Assembly (NCBI GenBank): GCA_016936655.1
Contig: JAFGXL010000001.1
Coordinates: 1-64,000, forward strand
DNA length: 64,000 bases
Source of the DNA: Nitrospirota bacterium
GTDB taxonomy: Bacteria > Nitrospirota > Thermodesulfovibrionia > Thermodesulfovibrionales > Dissulfurispiraceae
Direction: 5' to 3'
Position 1 is the stretch's first letter; each line of letters starts with the position of its first letter. This document shows, piece by piece, positions 55,454 through 64,000 of this stretch. Both the position numbers and the translations under genes were made by a program. The notes under the pieces were generated by a model. The model searched no databases and had not been told where the DNA came from. It saw only the letters and a program-made list of their open reading frames with translations.

Positions 55454-56083
55454 TCAGCTGAGTTTGTTGTTTATTACATATCTGGTTATTTCTGAATTGT
55501 TTTTCATGTTCATCTTCTCGAGTATTCTGGCGCGGTAGGTGCTTATTGTTTTTACGCTCAGAAACAGTTTTTGGGATATCTCGGTAGCTGTTATACCTGA
55601 AGCTATCATGAGCATAACCTGGTATTCTCGGTCAGACAAAGAGTCATGCAAAGGCTTTTCAATGTTTTTTTCAAAATAGTAAGCGAGTTTTTCAGCCAAG
55701 GTAGGGCTTATATATTTGCTTCCCCCGGCAACTTTTCTTATAGCCTTTACCAGCTCTGAAGGAGCGCTTTCTTTAGTCAGGTAGCCTGATGCCCCAGACT
55801 TTAAAAGCCTGATTGCATACTGATCTTCTGGATACATACTTAGTATTAGCACGGGAAGCTTTGGTTTTAGCAGCCGGATATCTTTCATAACATCCATGCC
55901 TGATTTGCCCGGCATGGATATATCGAGCAGCACAACATCAAAGCAGCCTGCAGCAATCTGCTGAAGTGCCTCTTCCCCGTTTGATGCTTCTGCTGATACA
56001 GTAATGTCCTGGGTGTCTGCAATGATCTGCTTTATTCCCCTGCGGAGTATTGTATGGTCATCAGCCACTAAAATTTTTATCAT
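55454..56083 (-). CDS. NarL/FixJ-type response regulator
   Basis: A 209-residue regulator. The receiver has the acidic pair in VADDHTILRRGI, phospho-Asp54 in VVLLDISMPG and the conserved Lys in GYLTKESAPSEL. The GerE/LuxR helix-turn-helix is LSDREYQVMLMIASGITATE to LFLSVKTISTYRARILEKMN. It overlaps the start of its partner kinase gene by four bases, so both form one operon. Confidence 0.93.
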   Translation of the reverse strand: MIKILVADDHTILRRGIKQIIADTQDITVSAEASNGEEALQQIAAGCFDVVLLDISMPGKSGMDVMKDIRLLKPKLPVLILSMYPEDQYAIRLLKSGASGYLTKESAPSELVKAIRKVAGGSKYISPTLAEKLAYYFEKNIEKPLHDSLSDREYQVMLMIASGITATEISQKLFLSVKTISTYRARILEKMNMKNNSEITRYVINNKLS

Positions 56084-57732
56084 GCCTTGTTCCTTTTTGA
56101 AAGAGGCATGTGTACTGTTACGCTGGTACCCTTTCCTTCTGAACCCTCAATGCATATTGTCCCGTTGCAGTGGTATACACGTTCGTTCATGCCAATAATG
56201 CCGAAGGAAGAACTGTTTATAAGATCGCTGTCCTTTATCCCTATACCATTGTCAGATACTTCGAGCACAAGATTGTTGTTCTGCAGGCTCAGGCATATAG
56301 ATGCTTCAGTGGCACGTGAATGCTTAGTTATGTTTGTTATGGTCTCCTGGAATATTCTGAATAGATTGTTCAGCAGAGCCTTGTCCAGATGCAGCTCTTC
56401 GTCAGGCAGATTTGTGGAGCACTTTATTCCTGTTCTGTTCTCAAACTCATCTGCTTCCCACTCTATTGCAGCGCTTATCCCGAGATGGTCAAGCACAGAG
56501 GGTCTAAGGTCAGAACATATCTTTTTTATTGACTGAATCGTTGAGTTGATAAGGTTCAAGCTTAGCGATATCTTTTTTTTAACTTCCGGATTGTTCTGCA
56601 GCCTTGTACTAAGCCATGCCATATCCATTTTAAGCGCTGTGAGAGACTGCCCGAGCTCATCATGAAGCTCACGAGCTATTCTGGTGCGTTCTTCCTCCCT
56701 TGCAGACTGCAGATGCAGCGAGAGTTTTCTTAGCTGCTCCTTAGATTCTTCGAGTTTTTGATCTGTCAGTTTCTTTTCTGTTATATCGCTCCAGAATGCA
56801 GCAACTCCGTCTTTGAGTTTTACAGCCTTCAGGTCGTATGCGGCTTCTATTTTGCTATCAAGTGATTCTGCATCATAGCAGATAAATTCTTTGGATATTG
56901 GTTTGCCTGTATTGACAATATTTTTAAATTCTTTCAGCACCTGTCTGCCTGTGCTGAATTTCGTCTCGCTGTTGAAATAGAGGCATGGACAGCTTACAGG
57001 GTCTTTCCCTGAGATGTGGGCCTCTTTGTTCATATATTCAATCTTGAAGTCCTGTATTTCCCCGCTGTTGTCTCTTACAGCAGAATATATGGCAAAGCAT
57101 TTTGGTATGTTTTCTACAGCTGTTCTGAAGAGCTCTTGCATCATTTGAACGCTGTTCTGCATGGTTATCTTTTCAGTAACATTGAATGCATATACGATCA
57201 GGCTGTCTATGTTCTGGCCGGTAGACTTTATAGGCTGTATTGCTATGTCCCAATATCCATGCTTTGAACCTGCTGCTTCCAGAAGCTTTGAATAGAGGGT
57301 TACTGATGAGAATGTCTTGAGAGCACGCCTGCATGCCTGTAGTATTTCCCTGTCCATAAAAAAGCTGAATAGAGCGGTTCCGTCTATGTTGTCGTCTTCA
57401 ACCATCATCAGCTTTCTGAATGCGGTGTTGCTTTTGAGAATCTTCAGATGAGTGTCGAGATATACTATTGGTGTCTGTATATGCTCAAAAATGTTCTGGA
57501 GCAGAAGATGTGTTTTATACAGTGCATCTTCAAGACTCAGGAGCTCCTGAAGTTGCGATATATTGGTGAAGCTTGAAGATTCAGTGTCTAAAGCAAGCTT
57601 GTTGAAGTCGTGTGAACTTCCGCAGCTCTTGTTTTGTGTTGATCCAGCATGGGCAGTAACTTTTCTTGTTTTGAGCGAAGACCTTCTTTTTCTGCCCTTC
57701 AACAGATTTGTGTCTGTGTTATCAGCAGTCAT
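56080..57732 (-). CDS. Cytoplasmic PAS sensor histidine kinase (HisKA_3/NarX type)
   Basis: A 550-residue kinase without membrane segments. PAS domains at about 75-190 and 195-330 (LDTHLKILKSNTAFRKLMMV; AFWSDITEKKL) precede the HisKA_3 box RIARELHDELGQSLTALKMD, with phospho-His about residue 357. The ATPase has NITKHSRATEASI and VSDNGIGIKD. The second PAS has several Cys (DPVSCPCLYF), perhaps for redox or metal sensing. Its partner regulator follows immediately. Confidence 0.92.
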   Translation of the reverse strand: MTADNTDTNLLKGRKRRSSLKTRKVTAHAGSTQNKSCGSSHDFNKLALDTESSSFTNISQLQELLSLEDALYKTHLLLQNIFEHIQTPIVYLDTHLKILKSNTAFRKLMMVEDDNIDGTALFSFFMDREILQACRRALKTFSSVTLYSKLLEAAGSKHGYWDIAIQPIKSTGQNIDSLIVYAFNVTEKITMQNSVQMMQELFRTAVENIPKCFAIYSAVRDNSGEIQDFKIEYMNKEAHISGKDPVSCPCLYFNSETKFSTGRQVLKEFKNIVNTGKPISKEFICYDAESLDSKIEAAYDLKAVKLKDGVAAFWSDITEKKLTDQKLEESKEQLRKLSLHLQSAREEERTRIARELHDELGQSLTALKMDMAWLSTRLQNNPEVKKKISLSLNLINSTIQSIKKICSDLRPSVLDHLGISAAIEWEADEFENRTGIKCSTNLPDEELHLDKALLNNLFRIFQETITNITKHSRATEASICLSLQNNNLVLEVSDNGIGIKDSDLINSSSFGIIGMNERVYHCNGTICIEGSEGKGTSVTVHMPLSKRNKA

Positions 57733-57860
57733 AAACTTCTCCGCAAGTATAAGTTTGTATAAATCAAGGCTTGAGCCGTTAATTTGATCTTGTGGTTATT
57801 GGCTTCTGCCTGTAATATAATAAGAATATAATAAATTAAATAACTAAACAAGGAAAATTT

Positions 57861-58712
57861 ATGCAGTACGAAAATATTGTAACAGGCAACGCCAGGGTTG
57901 CCGGAATATTCGGGTTCCCTGTTGAGCATACGCTTTCTCCATGCATGCAGAACGCAGCGTTTAGGCATCTGGGCATGAATATATGGTATCTTCCATTTCT
58001 GGTAAGCCCGGATATGCTGAAAGACGCTGTTTACGGACTCAGGGCTATGGGTATGATAGGAGTGAATGTCACTCTTCCTCATAAAGAAAATGTTATACCT
58101 ATGCTTGATGATGTTGACAGCGAAGCTCTTCATATAGGAGCCGTAAATACAATAGTCAATGATAACGGAAAGCTCGTAGGATTTAATACAGACGGAAGAG
58201 GATTTATGATGTCTCTATCAGAGGCAGGAGTAAGCGCTGAGGGGAAAAAAGTTCTTATACTCGGAGCAGGAGGCGCGGCAAGGGCTGTAGGGTTTTGCAT
58301 CTGCAGATATGCTTCAAGGGTTTATATAGCATCCAGGACAGCGGCTCGTGCAACAGAATTGTGTTCAAGACTGAATGAGCTCAGGAATAATGCTGAATGT
58401 ATAAGTATGAATAATGCGGAATCAATGGATATGCTTGCTGAAACAAATATTATTATCAACACAACGCCGCTAGGGCTCAAAGACGAAGATCCTCCGCCTA
58501 TTAATGTCTCGGGTATATCCGAAAGGCATGTTGTCTGCGATCTCATTTACAGAAAAACCGGACTGCTTAAAGAAGCAGAAAAAAAAGGCTCAAAGACGAT
58601 TGATGGCTCAGGAATGCTGCTATGGCAGGGCGCTATCTCATTTGAGTTATGGACAGGCCGAAAGGCTCCTGTTGATGTAATGAGGCATGCATTGCTAAAT
58701 AAATCCTGCTGA
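57861..58712 (+). CDS. aroE: Shikimate dehydrogenase
   Basis: A 283-residue enzyme reducing 3-dehydroshikimate with NADPH. FGFPVEHTLSPCMQNAAF binds shikimate; the catalytic Lys is in GVNVTLPHKENVIPMLD. The dinucleotide site is LILGAGGAARAVGFCI, with the NADP-type ASRTAAR. GSGMLLWQGAISFELWTG ends it. AAGGAAA precedes the ATG. Confidence 0.96.
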   Translation: MQYENIVTGNARVAGIFGFPVEHTLSPCMQNAAFRHLGMNIWYLPFLVSPDMLKDAVYGLRAMGMIGVNVTLPHKENVIPMLDDVDSEALHIGAVNTIVNDNGKLVGFNTDGRGFMMSLSEAGVSAEGKKVLILGAGGAARAVGFCICRYASRVYIASRTAARATELCSRLNELRNNAECISMNNAESMDMLAETNIIINTTPLGLKDEDPPPINVSGISERHVVCDLIYRKTGLLKEAEKKGSKTIDGSGMLLWQGAISFELWTGRKAPVDVMRHALLNKSC

Positions 58713-58759
58713 TTAAGAAAAAATTAAGCTGACTCTCTAAATTTGGCATGTTTATTGCC

Positions 58760-58788
58760 TTTACAGGCTTATGCCCTTGTGTTAATAT
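58760..58788 (+). promoter_or_regulatory. Promoter placed directly before lptC
   Basis: TTTACA (58760-58765) and TAATAT (58783-58788) are separated by 17 bases; the -10 ends five bases before the ATG at 58794. The mRNA is predicted to be leaderless. Confidence 0.55.
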
Positions 58789-58793
58789 GGAGT

Positions 58794-59300
58794 ATGAAAA
58801 GGGCTATGTTTTTTGCAGTTTCTGTTTTCCTTTTAGGAATATTCGCATTCTATTTTAACCAGGACAGAGACATGAAGGCCGGCATAAAGATGTCAGAATT
58901 GTCTTTTATGGACGAAGTCAGCATAACCCAGAGGAAGGCTGGTGTGCACAAATGGACTCTCAATTCCGACAGGGCTACGTTCATAAGCGACAACGATGTA
59001 AGGCTGCATGGAGTAAAGATTGATTTTCCTGAGCGTGGACTTGTTCTCACATCTGATACCGGAATGTACCAGATGGCTACAAAAAATCTCTCAGTAGAAG
59101 GTAATATCAAGGCTGCTGCAAAAGATTACGATATAGTGGCAAAAAAGCTTATCTGGGATTCAGAGAAGCAGGAGATAACATCTGACAACAAGGTTAACAT
59201 TGTTGGAAAGAGGTTTAATGTGGTTGGCGACAAACTTGAGGCTACTGCTGACAAGGCAAAACTTTTAAATAATGTAAAGGCGATATTTTATGGAAAATAA
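58794..59300 (+). CDS. lptC: LPS export protein LptC
   Basis: A 168-residue protein with one N-terminal membrane helix (about 4-20) and a periplasmic beta-jellyroll: MSELSFMDEVSITQRKAGVH, KWTLNSDRATFISDN and a repeated VEGNIKAAAKDYDI pattern. It passes LPS from LptBFG to LptA. The ATG at 58794 is chosen because the longer frame to 58743 runs through the promoter. It is followed by lptA and lptB. Confidence 0.88.
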   Translation: MKRAMFFAVSVFLLGIFAFYFNQDRDMKAGIKMSELSFMDEVSITQRKAGVHKWTLNSDRATFISDNDVRLHGVKIDFPERGLVLTSDTGMYQMATKNLSVEGNIKAAAKDYDIVAKKLIWDSEKQEITSDNKVNIVGKRFNVVGDKLEATADKAKLLNNVKAIFYGK

Positions 59301-59829
59301 AATAAGATTAGGCAAAGCAGTTATCTCGTTTGCAGCAGCTGCCGCAATTCTTCTTTCATATGCTGCTGGTTATTCTTCAGCTGCTGAAGACAAGAAGAAA
59401 CAGACTGGCGCATCTTCATCAGAGCCGGTTGTTATAACATCCACTACTTTGAGCGCAGACAACAAGGCAAGAGTGGCTGTGTTTGAGGGGGCTGTAGTTG
59501 CAAAAAAAGGTGAAATGACTATGTTTTCTGACAAGATGACAGTCTATTATTCTGACGAGCAGAGTGGCAGCTCAATAACAAAGATTGATTCAGAAGGTCA
59601 TGTAAAGGTGATTAAGGGTGATCGGGTTATAACATCAAAGGCAGCGACATATCTTGCTGAGCCTGAAGAGAAGATTATTTTCACTGGAAACCCCAGGGCA
59701 TCTGAAGGCCAGAATGTTGTTACAGGCACAAAGATGACATATTTTATGAAGGATGACCGCTCAATTGTTGAGAACAGCAAGGTTTTTATAGTCAACAAAG
59801 GCAGCAGCAAGACTGGCCTCAATAGATAA
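59290..59829 (+). CDS. lptA: LPS export protein LptA
   Basis: A 179-residue OstA/LptA protein with a signal peptide (about 1-32, cut after YSSA). Beta-jellyroll repeats include VAVFEGAVVAKKGEMTMFSD and EGHVKVIKGDRVITSKAATY. It bridges the periplasm for LPS transport. It overlaps lptC by 11 bases. Confidence 0.9.
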   Translation: MENKIRLGKAVISFAAAAAILLSYAAGYSSAAEDKKKQTGASSSEPVVITSTTLSADNKARVAVFEGAVVAKKGEMTMFSDKMTVYYSDEQSGSSITKIDSEGHVKVIKGDRVITSKAATYLAEPEEKIIFTGNPRASEGQNVVTGTKMTYFMKDDRSIVENSKVFIVNKGSSKTGLNR

Positions 59830-59862
59830 GTCTTAAATAAAGTTTTTTAAGCAAGGAGAGTT

Positions 59863-60678
59863 ATGACTCGCCATTGCCTCGATATCAGAAATCTCTGTAA
59901 ATCATACGGTAAAAGACGCGTTGTTAAGGGTGTGAATCTCTCTGTTAATACAGGCGAGATAATAGGGCTGCTAGGTCCTAATGGCGCCGGCAAAACAACG
60001 ACTTTTTATATGATTACAGGCATGATAAGGCCTGAGGATGGTGACATCACATTTGACGGTTCCGGTATCGGCAGACTGCCTATGTACATGCGCGCCAGAA
60101 AGGGTATCGGCTATCTTCCTCAGGAGCCATCCATATTCAGAAAGCTTACAGTCAGACAGAACCTAAAGGCAGTGCTTGAGCTGAGGGGAACAGATCATCT
60201 GTGGCAGGATACTCAGGATGCCGAAGATGAGCAAGTCAAAGAGTTTTTCCAGAGCGATACTGACAAGAAGCACTTCCTTGGAATTGATGAAGAGGTTGAA
60301 AAGCTGCTTGAAGAGTTTAACCTTAGAAACTTCTCAGACAGGGACGGCTACAGACTTTCTGGAGGAGAGCGGCGCAGGGCAGAGATCGCAAGGGCAATAG
60401 CACTCAGGCCGGCCTTTATGCTTTTTGATGAGCCTTTTGCAGGAATTGATCCTATTGCTATCATAGAACTTAAAAAAATGATGACTTATCTTAAGACAAA
60501 AGGACTCGGAATACTAATAACAGATCATAATGTAAGAGAGACTCTTTCGATAACAGACAGAGCCTATATAATAAGCGACGGAACTGTTTTGGCTGAAGGC
60601 ACACCAGAGATTCTTGTCAAGAATCAAGAGGTGCGGCAAGCATATCTTGGAGAGGGGTTCAGTTTAGATGGCGCTTGA
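59863..60678 (+). CDS. lptB: LPS export ABC transporter ATPase LptB
   Basis: A 271-residue ATPase with Walker A GPNGAGKTT, signature LSGGERRRAEIAR, Walker B FMLFDEPFAGIDPIA and switch His in ITDHNVRETL. It is about 30 residues longer than E. coli LptB because of an acidic insert (about 108-140: TDHLWQDTQDAEDEQVKEFF) in the helical domain after FRKLTVRQNLKAVLELRG. It powers LptBFG. It overlaps rpoN by 11 bases. Confidence 0.94.
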   Translation: MTRHCLDIRNLCKSYGKRRVVKGVNLSVNTGEIIGLLGPNGAGKTTTFYMITGMIRPEDGDITFDGSGIGRLPMYMRARKGIGYLPQEPSIFRKLTVRQNLKAVLELRGTDHLWQDTQDAEDEQVKEFFQSDTDKKHFLGIDEEVEKLLEEFNLRNFSDRDGYRLSGGERRRAEIARAIALRPAFMLFDEPFAGIDPIAIIELKKMMTYLKTKGLGILITDHNVRETLSITDRAYIISDGTVLAEGTPEILVKNQEVRQAYLGEGFSLDGA

Positions 60679-62335
60679 AAACAGACTAGATCTAAGGTTA
60701 AGCCAGAGGCTGATACTAACGCCTCAGCTTCAGCAGGCTATCAAGCTGCTGCAGATGCCCCAGCTTGAGCTTGCTCAGGCGCTGAATCAGGAACTTATAG
60801 AAAATCCTTTTCTGGAAGAAATTCTTGACGAACAAGAGATCGGCAGACCTTCTGAAGAAGAAAACATCGATTTCAGAGACTATCAGCGTGATGAAGGCAG
60901 AGAGGTCTCATTCGAAGAGTTCAGCTCCTTTTCTGTAGATGAGTATTTTGATGAAAGGGGAAGCGACGGAAGAGATCTAGGGTATTTTAGCGCAGGCATG
61001 GAGGAGCAGCCGTCTTATGAGCTCTTCTACTCAAGACAGCCAGATATGGCAGACCATCTTATATGGCAGCTGAGACTCAGTGATGCGGATGATGAAATAC
61101 GAAAGGCAGCAGAAGCTGTTATAGGAAATATAGATGAAGACGGTTATCTAAGGGCTACTGATGAAGAGATCTCTTCATCAATCAATGCTGATCTGAATGT
61201 TGTGCGGGCGGCTGTTGATCTGGTGCGCGGATTTGATCCAGCCGGAGTTGCTGCCAGAGATCTGAAAGAGTGTCTGCTGCTCCAGATTAAAAGGCTGGAT
61301 ATAGAAGGCTCTCTTGCTGAGAAGATCGTACTAGAGAACATGGATGATCTTCAGAAGAGAAAATACAGCGCTATAGCCAAGCAGCATGGAGCAGAGCTAA
61401 GTGAAGTTATGGGCGCTGTAAAAGTTATTGAAGGACTTGACCCCAGACCGGGCAGCAGCCTTTCCAATGCTGAGGTCAGCTATGTTGTGCCTGATGTTTT
61501 CATAACCAGTGCAGAGGACGAGTTACATATAAGGCTTAATGATGAACATATTCCGAGACTCTGCATAAACAGAAGGCTGATACTGACAACAGACGAAAAG
61601 GAGTATCTTAAGGGACTCATCCATTCAGCATTTACTGAAGATCATATAACTGCACAGTCTGACACAGGTGTTTTAAAGAGGGTGCTTAAGCGGCTCTCCG
61701 CAGACAAGGTAAGCCTAGTATTTTCGATTAAACAGGATGAACGCGATTTTCTAAAACAACTTATGCCCAACCCTGATGAGCAGAGCTCTGTTAATCTTGA
61801 TATGCTTCCTGAAAAACTCGGACAGTGTCCGGAACTTAATCAGGATGAAAAAGGATTTTTAAAAGACAAATTCAGGGTAGCAAATGAACTTATTGAGGGA
61901 ATAAATCAGAGGAGCAAGACTATTTACAAGGTTTCTGAAAGCATACTGAAATTCCAGAAAGATTTTTTCGAAAAGGGCAAGCAGTTTGTAAAGCCGCTTA
62001 ATCTGAAAGATGTTGCTGCTGATATAGGCATGCATGAAAGCACAATCAGCAGGGTTACATCCAACAAGTTCCTTGCTTGCGATCATGGAGTATTTCCTTT
62101 CAGGTTTTTCTTCTCCAGTGCTATACACTCTCAGGATGGAGATGTATCATCAACTTTGGTGAAGGATTTAATACGCAAGGCAATCGCTGATGAAAATCCG
62201 CTCAAACCGATGAGCGATCAGATGATAGCGGACAGCCTTAAGGCGCAGAGTATAAATATAGCGAGAAGGACAGTCGCTAAATACAGGGAGGAGCTAAAAA
62301 TACCTTCGCAGAGTCAGAGAAAAAGATTTTCATAA
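60668..62335 (+). CDS. rpoN: RNA polymerase sigma-54 factor
   Basis: A 555-residue sigma-54. Region I is LRLSQRLILTPQLQQAIKLL; the core-binding part has WQLRLSDADDEIRKAAEAVI and FDPAGVAARDLKECLLLQI. The helix-turn-helix VAADIGMHESTISRVTSNKF and the RpoN box ARRTVAKYREELKIPSQSQR end it. It is about 75 residues longer than E. coli RpoN, owing to an insert (about 308-398) with three DEK-x-[YF]-LK-like repeats. It transcribes -24/-12 promoters with enhancer-binding proteins. Confidence 0.95.
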   Translation: MALENRLDLRLSQRLILTPQLQQAIKLLQMPQLELAQALNQELIENPFLEEILDEQEIGRPSEEENIDFRDYQRDEGREVSFEEFSSFSVDEYFDERGSDGRDLGYFSAGMEEQPSYELFYSRQPDMADHLIWQLRLSDADDEIRKAAEAVIGNIDEDGYLRATDEEISSSINADLNVVRAAVDLVRGFDPAGVAARDLKECLLLQIKRLDIEGSLAEKIVLENMDDLQKRKYSAIAKQHGAELSEVMGAVKVIEGLDPRPGSSLSNAEVSYVVPDVFITSAEDELHIRLNDEHIPRLCINRRLILTTDEKEYLKGLIHSAFTEDHITAQSDTGVLKRVLKRLSADKVSLVFSIKQDERDFLKQLMPNPDEQSSVNLDMLPEKLGQCPELNQDEKGFLKDKFRVANELIEGINQRSKTIYKVSESILKFQKDFFEKGKQFVKPLNLKDVAADIGMHESTISRVTSNKFLACDHGVFPFRFFFSSAIHSQDGDVSSTLVKDLIRKAIADENPLKPMSDQMIADSLKAQSINIARRTVAKYREELKIPSQSQRKRFS

Positions 62336-62378
62336 TGCACAAATGGCAGTTAAATAAAATATTATCCGGAGGTAATAA

Positions 62379-62903
62379 ATGAACATAGTTGTGAGCGGTC
62401 GTCATCTTGAAATTACACAGGCTTTGAAGAATTATTCTGAAGAGAAGATCGGGATACTCGAAAAGTATGTGTCCAATATAACAGAGGCACAGGTAACTCT
62501 AAGTGTAGAGAAAAAGTACAGGCAGAAGGCAGAGGTTTTATTAAAAGTTAATGGGATGATGATACAGGCTGAGTCGATAACCGAAGACATATACGCTGCT
62601 TTAGACGAGGTCTCTGAAAAGCTCGAAAAGCAGATAAAGAAGTACAAGGAAAAGATGAAGGACTTCCGCAAGGGCGGAGACAAAAAGATCGTACCTGAAA
62701 CATCCGCTGCTTCTGACCCTGAGTTTGGAATAATTAAGAGAAAAAAATTCGCAATGAAGCCGATGAGTCCTGAAGAGGCTGTTGACCAGATGGAACTTAT
62801 GGACAAGGACTTCTTTATATTTTCAAACAGCGCAACAAGCGAGTTTAATGTTGTTTACAAGCGCAAAGACGGCAACTTTGGTCTTATAGAGCCGGTTAAA
62901 TAA
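62379..62903 (+). CDS. hpf: Ribosome hibernation promoting factor (long form)
   Basis: A 174-residue long HPF. The N-terminal S30AE domain (about 1-100) has NIVVSGRHLEITQALKNYSE and DIYAALDEVSEKLEKQIKKY. The C-terminal dimerisation domain is about 118-174: IIKRKKFAMKPMSPEEAVDQ and NVVYKRKDGNFGLIEP. Long HPF alone forms 100S ribosomes. CGGAGG precedes the ATG; the stop overlaps rapZ. Confidence 0.95.
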   Translation: MNIVVSGRHLEITQALKNYSEEKIGILEKYVSNITEAQVTLSVEKKYRQKAEVLLKVNGMMIQAESITEDIYAALDEVSEKLEKQIKKYKEKMKDFRKGGDKKIVPETSAASDPEFGIIKRKKFAMKPMSPEEAVDQMELMDKDFFIFSNSATSEFNVVYKRKDGNFGLIEPVK

Positions 62904-63814
62904 TGCCCGGCAAAAAACTTAAGGTAACAATCGTCAGCGGGCTCTCGGGTGCAGGCAAGACTGTCGCACTGAGAGCCCTTGAAGATATCGGATACTTCTG
63001 CATAGACAATCTTCCGGTTGGTCTTATAGAGCCCCTTATGCGTACACTTCGGGCTGGAAATAGCGCTCAACATATAGGCATTGGCATAGACATAAGGGAA
63101 AAGCATTTTTTGCAGGATGGATACAGGATAATATCTGATCTGAAAAAGCACAATAATGTTGATGTTGTATTCCTTGAGGCAGAAAGCGAGGTGATAGTAA
63201 GACGCTACAAAGAGACCAGAAGACCTCACCCAATGCTTACAAATACTTCAGGACATTCAGAAAACAGGGGCGTTGAAAATATACCGGCAGATATTTTTGA
63301 GGCTGTTAATACTGAGAAGAATCTTCTGTCAATACTCAGGGATTCTGCAGACAGAATAATAGATACAACACCGTTAAGTCCGCATCAGCTTAGGCAGATG
63401 GTAATCTCCATATATGGAGGAGCAAGCCCTGAAAAGGGGATAAATGTTTCGGTAATCTCATTTGGCTACAAGTTTGGAGTTCCCCAGAACCTTGATCTTC
63501 TCTTCGATACCCGTTTTCTTCCCAACCCATACTTTGTACCAGAATTAAAAGACCTGAAGGGCGTGGATAACGAGGTTGCTGACTTTGTGCTCGGCTGCCC
63601 GGAGACTGTAGAGTACATAAGCAGAATCAAATCCATGCTCGATTTTATAATTCCTTTGAATATAAAAGAGGGTAAATCCTATCTAGTGATCGGCATCGGT
63701 TGTACAGGAGGAAGACACCGTTCAACAGTTGTAGCGCAGCAGATAGCTAATCATCTCAAGGAAAATCTGGGAGTTGATACAACAATAATTCATAGAGATA
63801 TGGATGCAGCCTAG
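62903..63814 (+). CDS. rapZ: RNase adapter RapZ / nucleotide-binding protein
   Basis: A 303-residue protein. Walker A is VSGLSGAGKTVALRALEDIG. FCIDNLPVGLIEPL, RRYKETRRPHP, SFGYKFGVPQNLDLLFDTRF and GIGCTGGRHRSTVVAQQIA are signatures. In E. coli it steers RNase E to the GlmZ RNA; outside enterobacteria its nucleotide binding matters more. It is the last complete gene. Confidence 0.94.
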   Translation: MPGKKLKVTIVSGLSGAGKTVALRALEDIGYFCIDNLPVGLIEPLMRTLRAGNSAQHIGIGIDIREKHFLQDGYRIISDLKKHNNVDVVFLEAESEVIVRRYKETRRPHPMLTNTSGHSENRGVENIPADIFEAVNTEKNLLSILRDSADRIIDTTPLSPHQLRQMVISIYGGASPEKGINVSVISFGYKFGVPQNLDLLFDTRFLPNPYFVPELKDLKGVDNEVADFVLGCPETVEYISRIKSMLDFIIPLNIKEGKSYLVIGIGCTGGRHRSTVVAQQIANHLKENLGVDTTIIHRDMDAA

Positions 63815-63878
63815 CTGCTTGTTATATCTCTGAAAAATTTTACGGCTGCACAGTATCAGTCTGGCACGGATTTATTTC

Positions 63879-63907
63879 TTGACAAATAAAAAGAGTCTAT
63901 GTTAATT
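63879..63907 (+). promoter_or_regulatory. Predicted promoter for a gene beyond the window
   Basis: TTGACA (63879-63884) and TTAATT (63902-63907) are separated by 17 bases. A Shine-Dalgarno-like CGGAGG lies at 63988-63993, so a plus-strand gene should start just past 64000. Confidence 0.55.
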
Positions 63908-64000
63908 TTCTGACTATATTTTCAACCTCGCTTTAGCTTAGTAAACATCAATAAACAAAAAGCTGCTCAGTAATAAAAATAAAGCAGCGGAGGTTAACGG

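Noticed and set aside
63863-63880. Sigma-54 promoter beginning TGGCAC near the right end
   Set aside because: The -12 half (TTGC) is missing at the required spacing, whereas a sigma-70 type pair follows directly.

Overview
The window looks like a core chromosomal segment of an anaerobic Gram-negative bacterium. LPS export and acylation genes, TonB-dependent outer-membrane receptors, futalosine-type menaquinone synthesis (mqnD), sigma-54, an archaeal-style three-piece glutamate synthase and an NrpR nitrogen repressor occur together. That mix best fits a Nitrospirota (Thermodesulfovibrionia-like) organism or a deltaproteobacterial relative. The placement is inferred from gene content only. There are no rRNA genes, no CRISPR array and no recognisable transposase.

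Layout. Positions 1-4.4 kb hold the tail of mazG, a hybrid sensor kinase, a rhodanese-like gene with two in-frame TGA codons, tRNA-Arg, a UPF0114 membrane protein and tRNA-Pro. Positions 4.5-15.2 kb form an uptake island: a promoter with a possible attenuator, tonB, a TonB-dependent receptor, an FmdE-family protein, a methyltransferase, a binding protein, permease and ATPase, then a cobalamin riboswitch, btuB and btuF. Positions 15.2-26.8 kb form a nitrogen-assimilation block: glutamate synthase in three genes, a KaiC-like/XRE/cupin regulator, a second FMN glutamate synthase-like protein, glutamate dehydrogenase, and nrpR-glnB. From 26.9 to 63.8 kb the genes are housekeeping: tRNA nucleotidyltransferase fusion, PBP1A, glgP, mqnD, rpsB-tsf-pyrH-frr, truA, xerD, a Lon-like protease, a lipid A acyltransferase, def, fmt, rsmB, rpe, pgsA, a sigma-70 factor, a two-component pair, aroE and lptC-lptA-lptB-rpoN-hpf-rapZ.

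Two observations stand out. First, the rhodanese at 3156-3500 (minus) runs past two TGA codons at exactly the two positions where its family carries the active-site Cys-x-Cys, and a SECIS-like hairpin lies just downstream. It therefore reads as a Sec-x-Sec selenoprotein that ordinary annotation would cut at residue 69. Second, three promoters in the nitrogen block (glutamate synthase operon, KaiC/XRE/cupin regulator, gdhA) each carry GGYAA-N4-TTGCC, 9 to 13 bases after the predicted -10 box. The nrpR-glnB pair beside them is the obvious candidate regulator, which would make this a local bacterial NrpR regulon.
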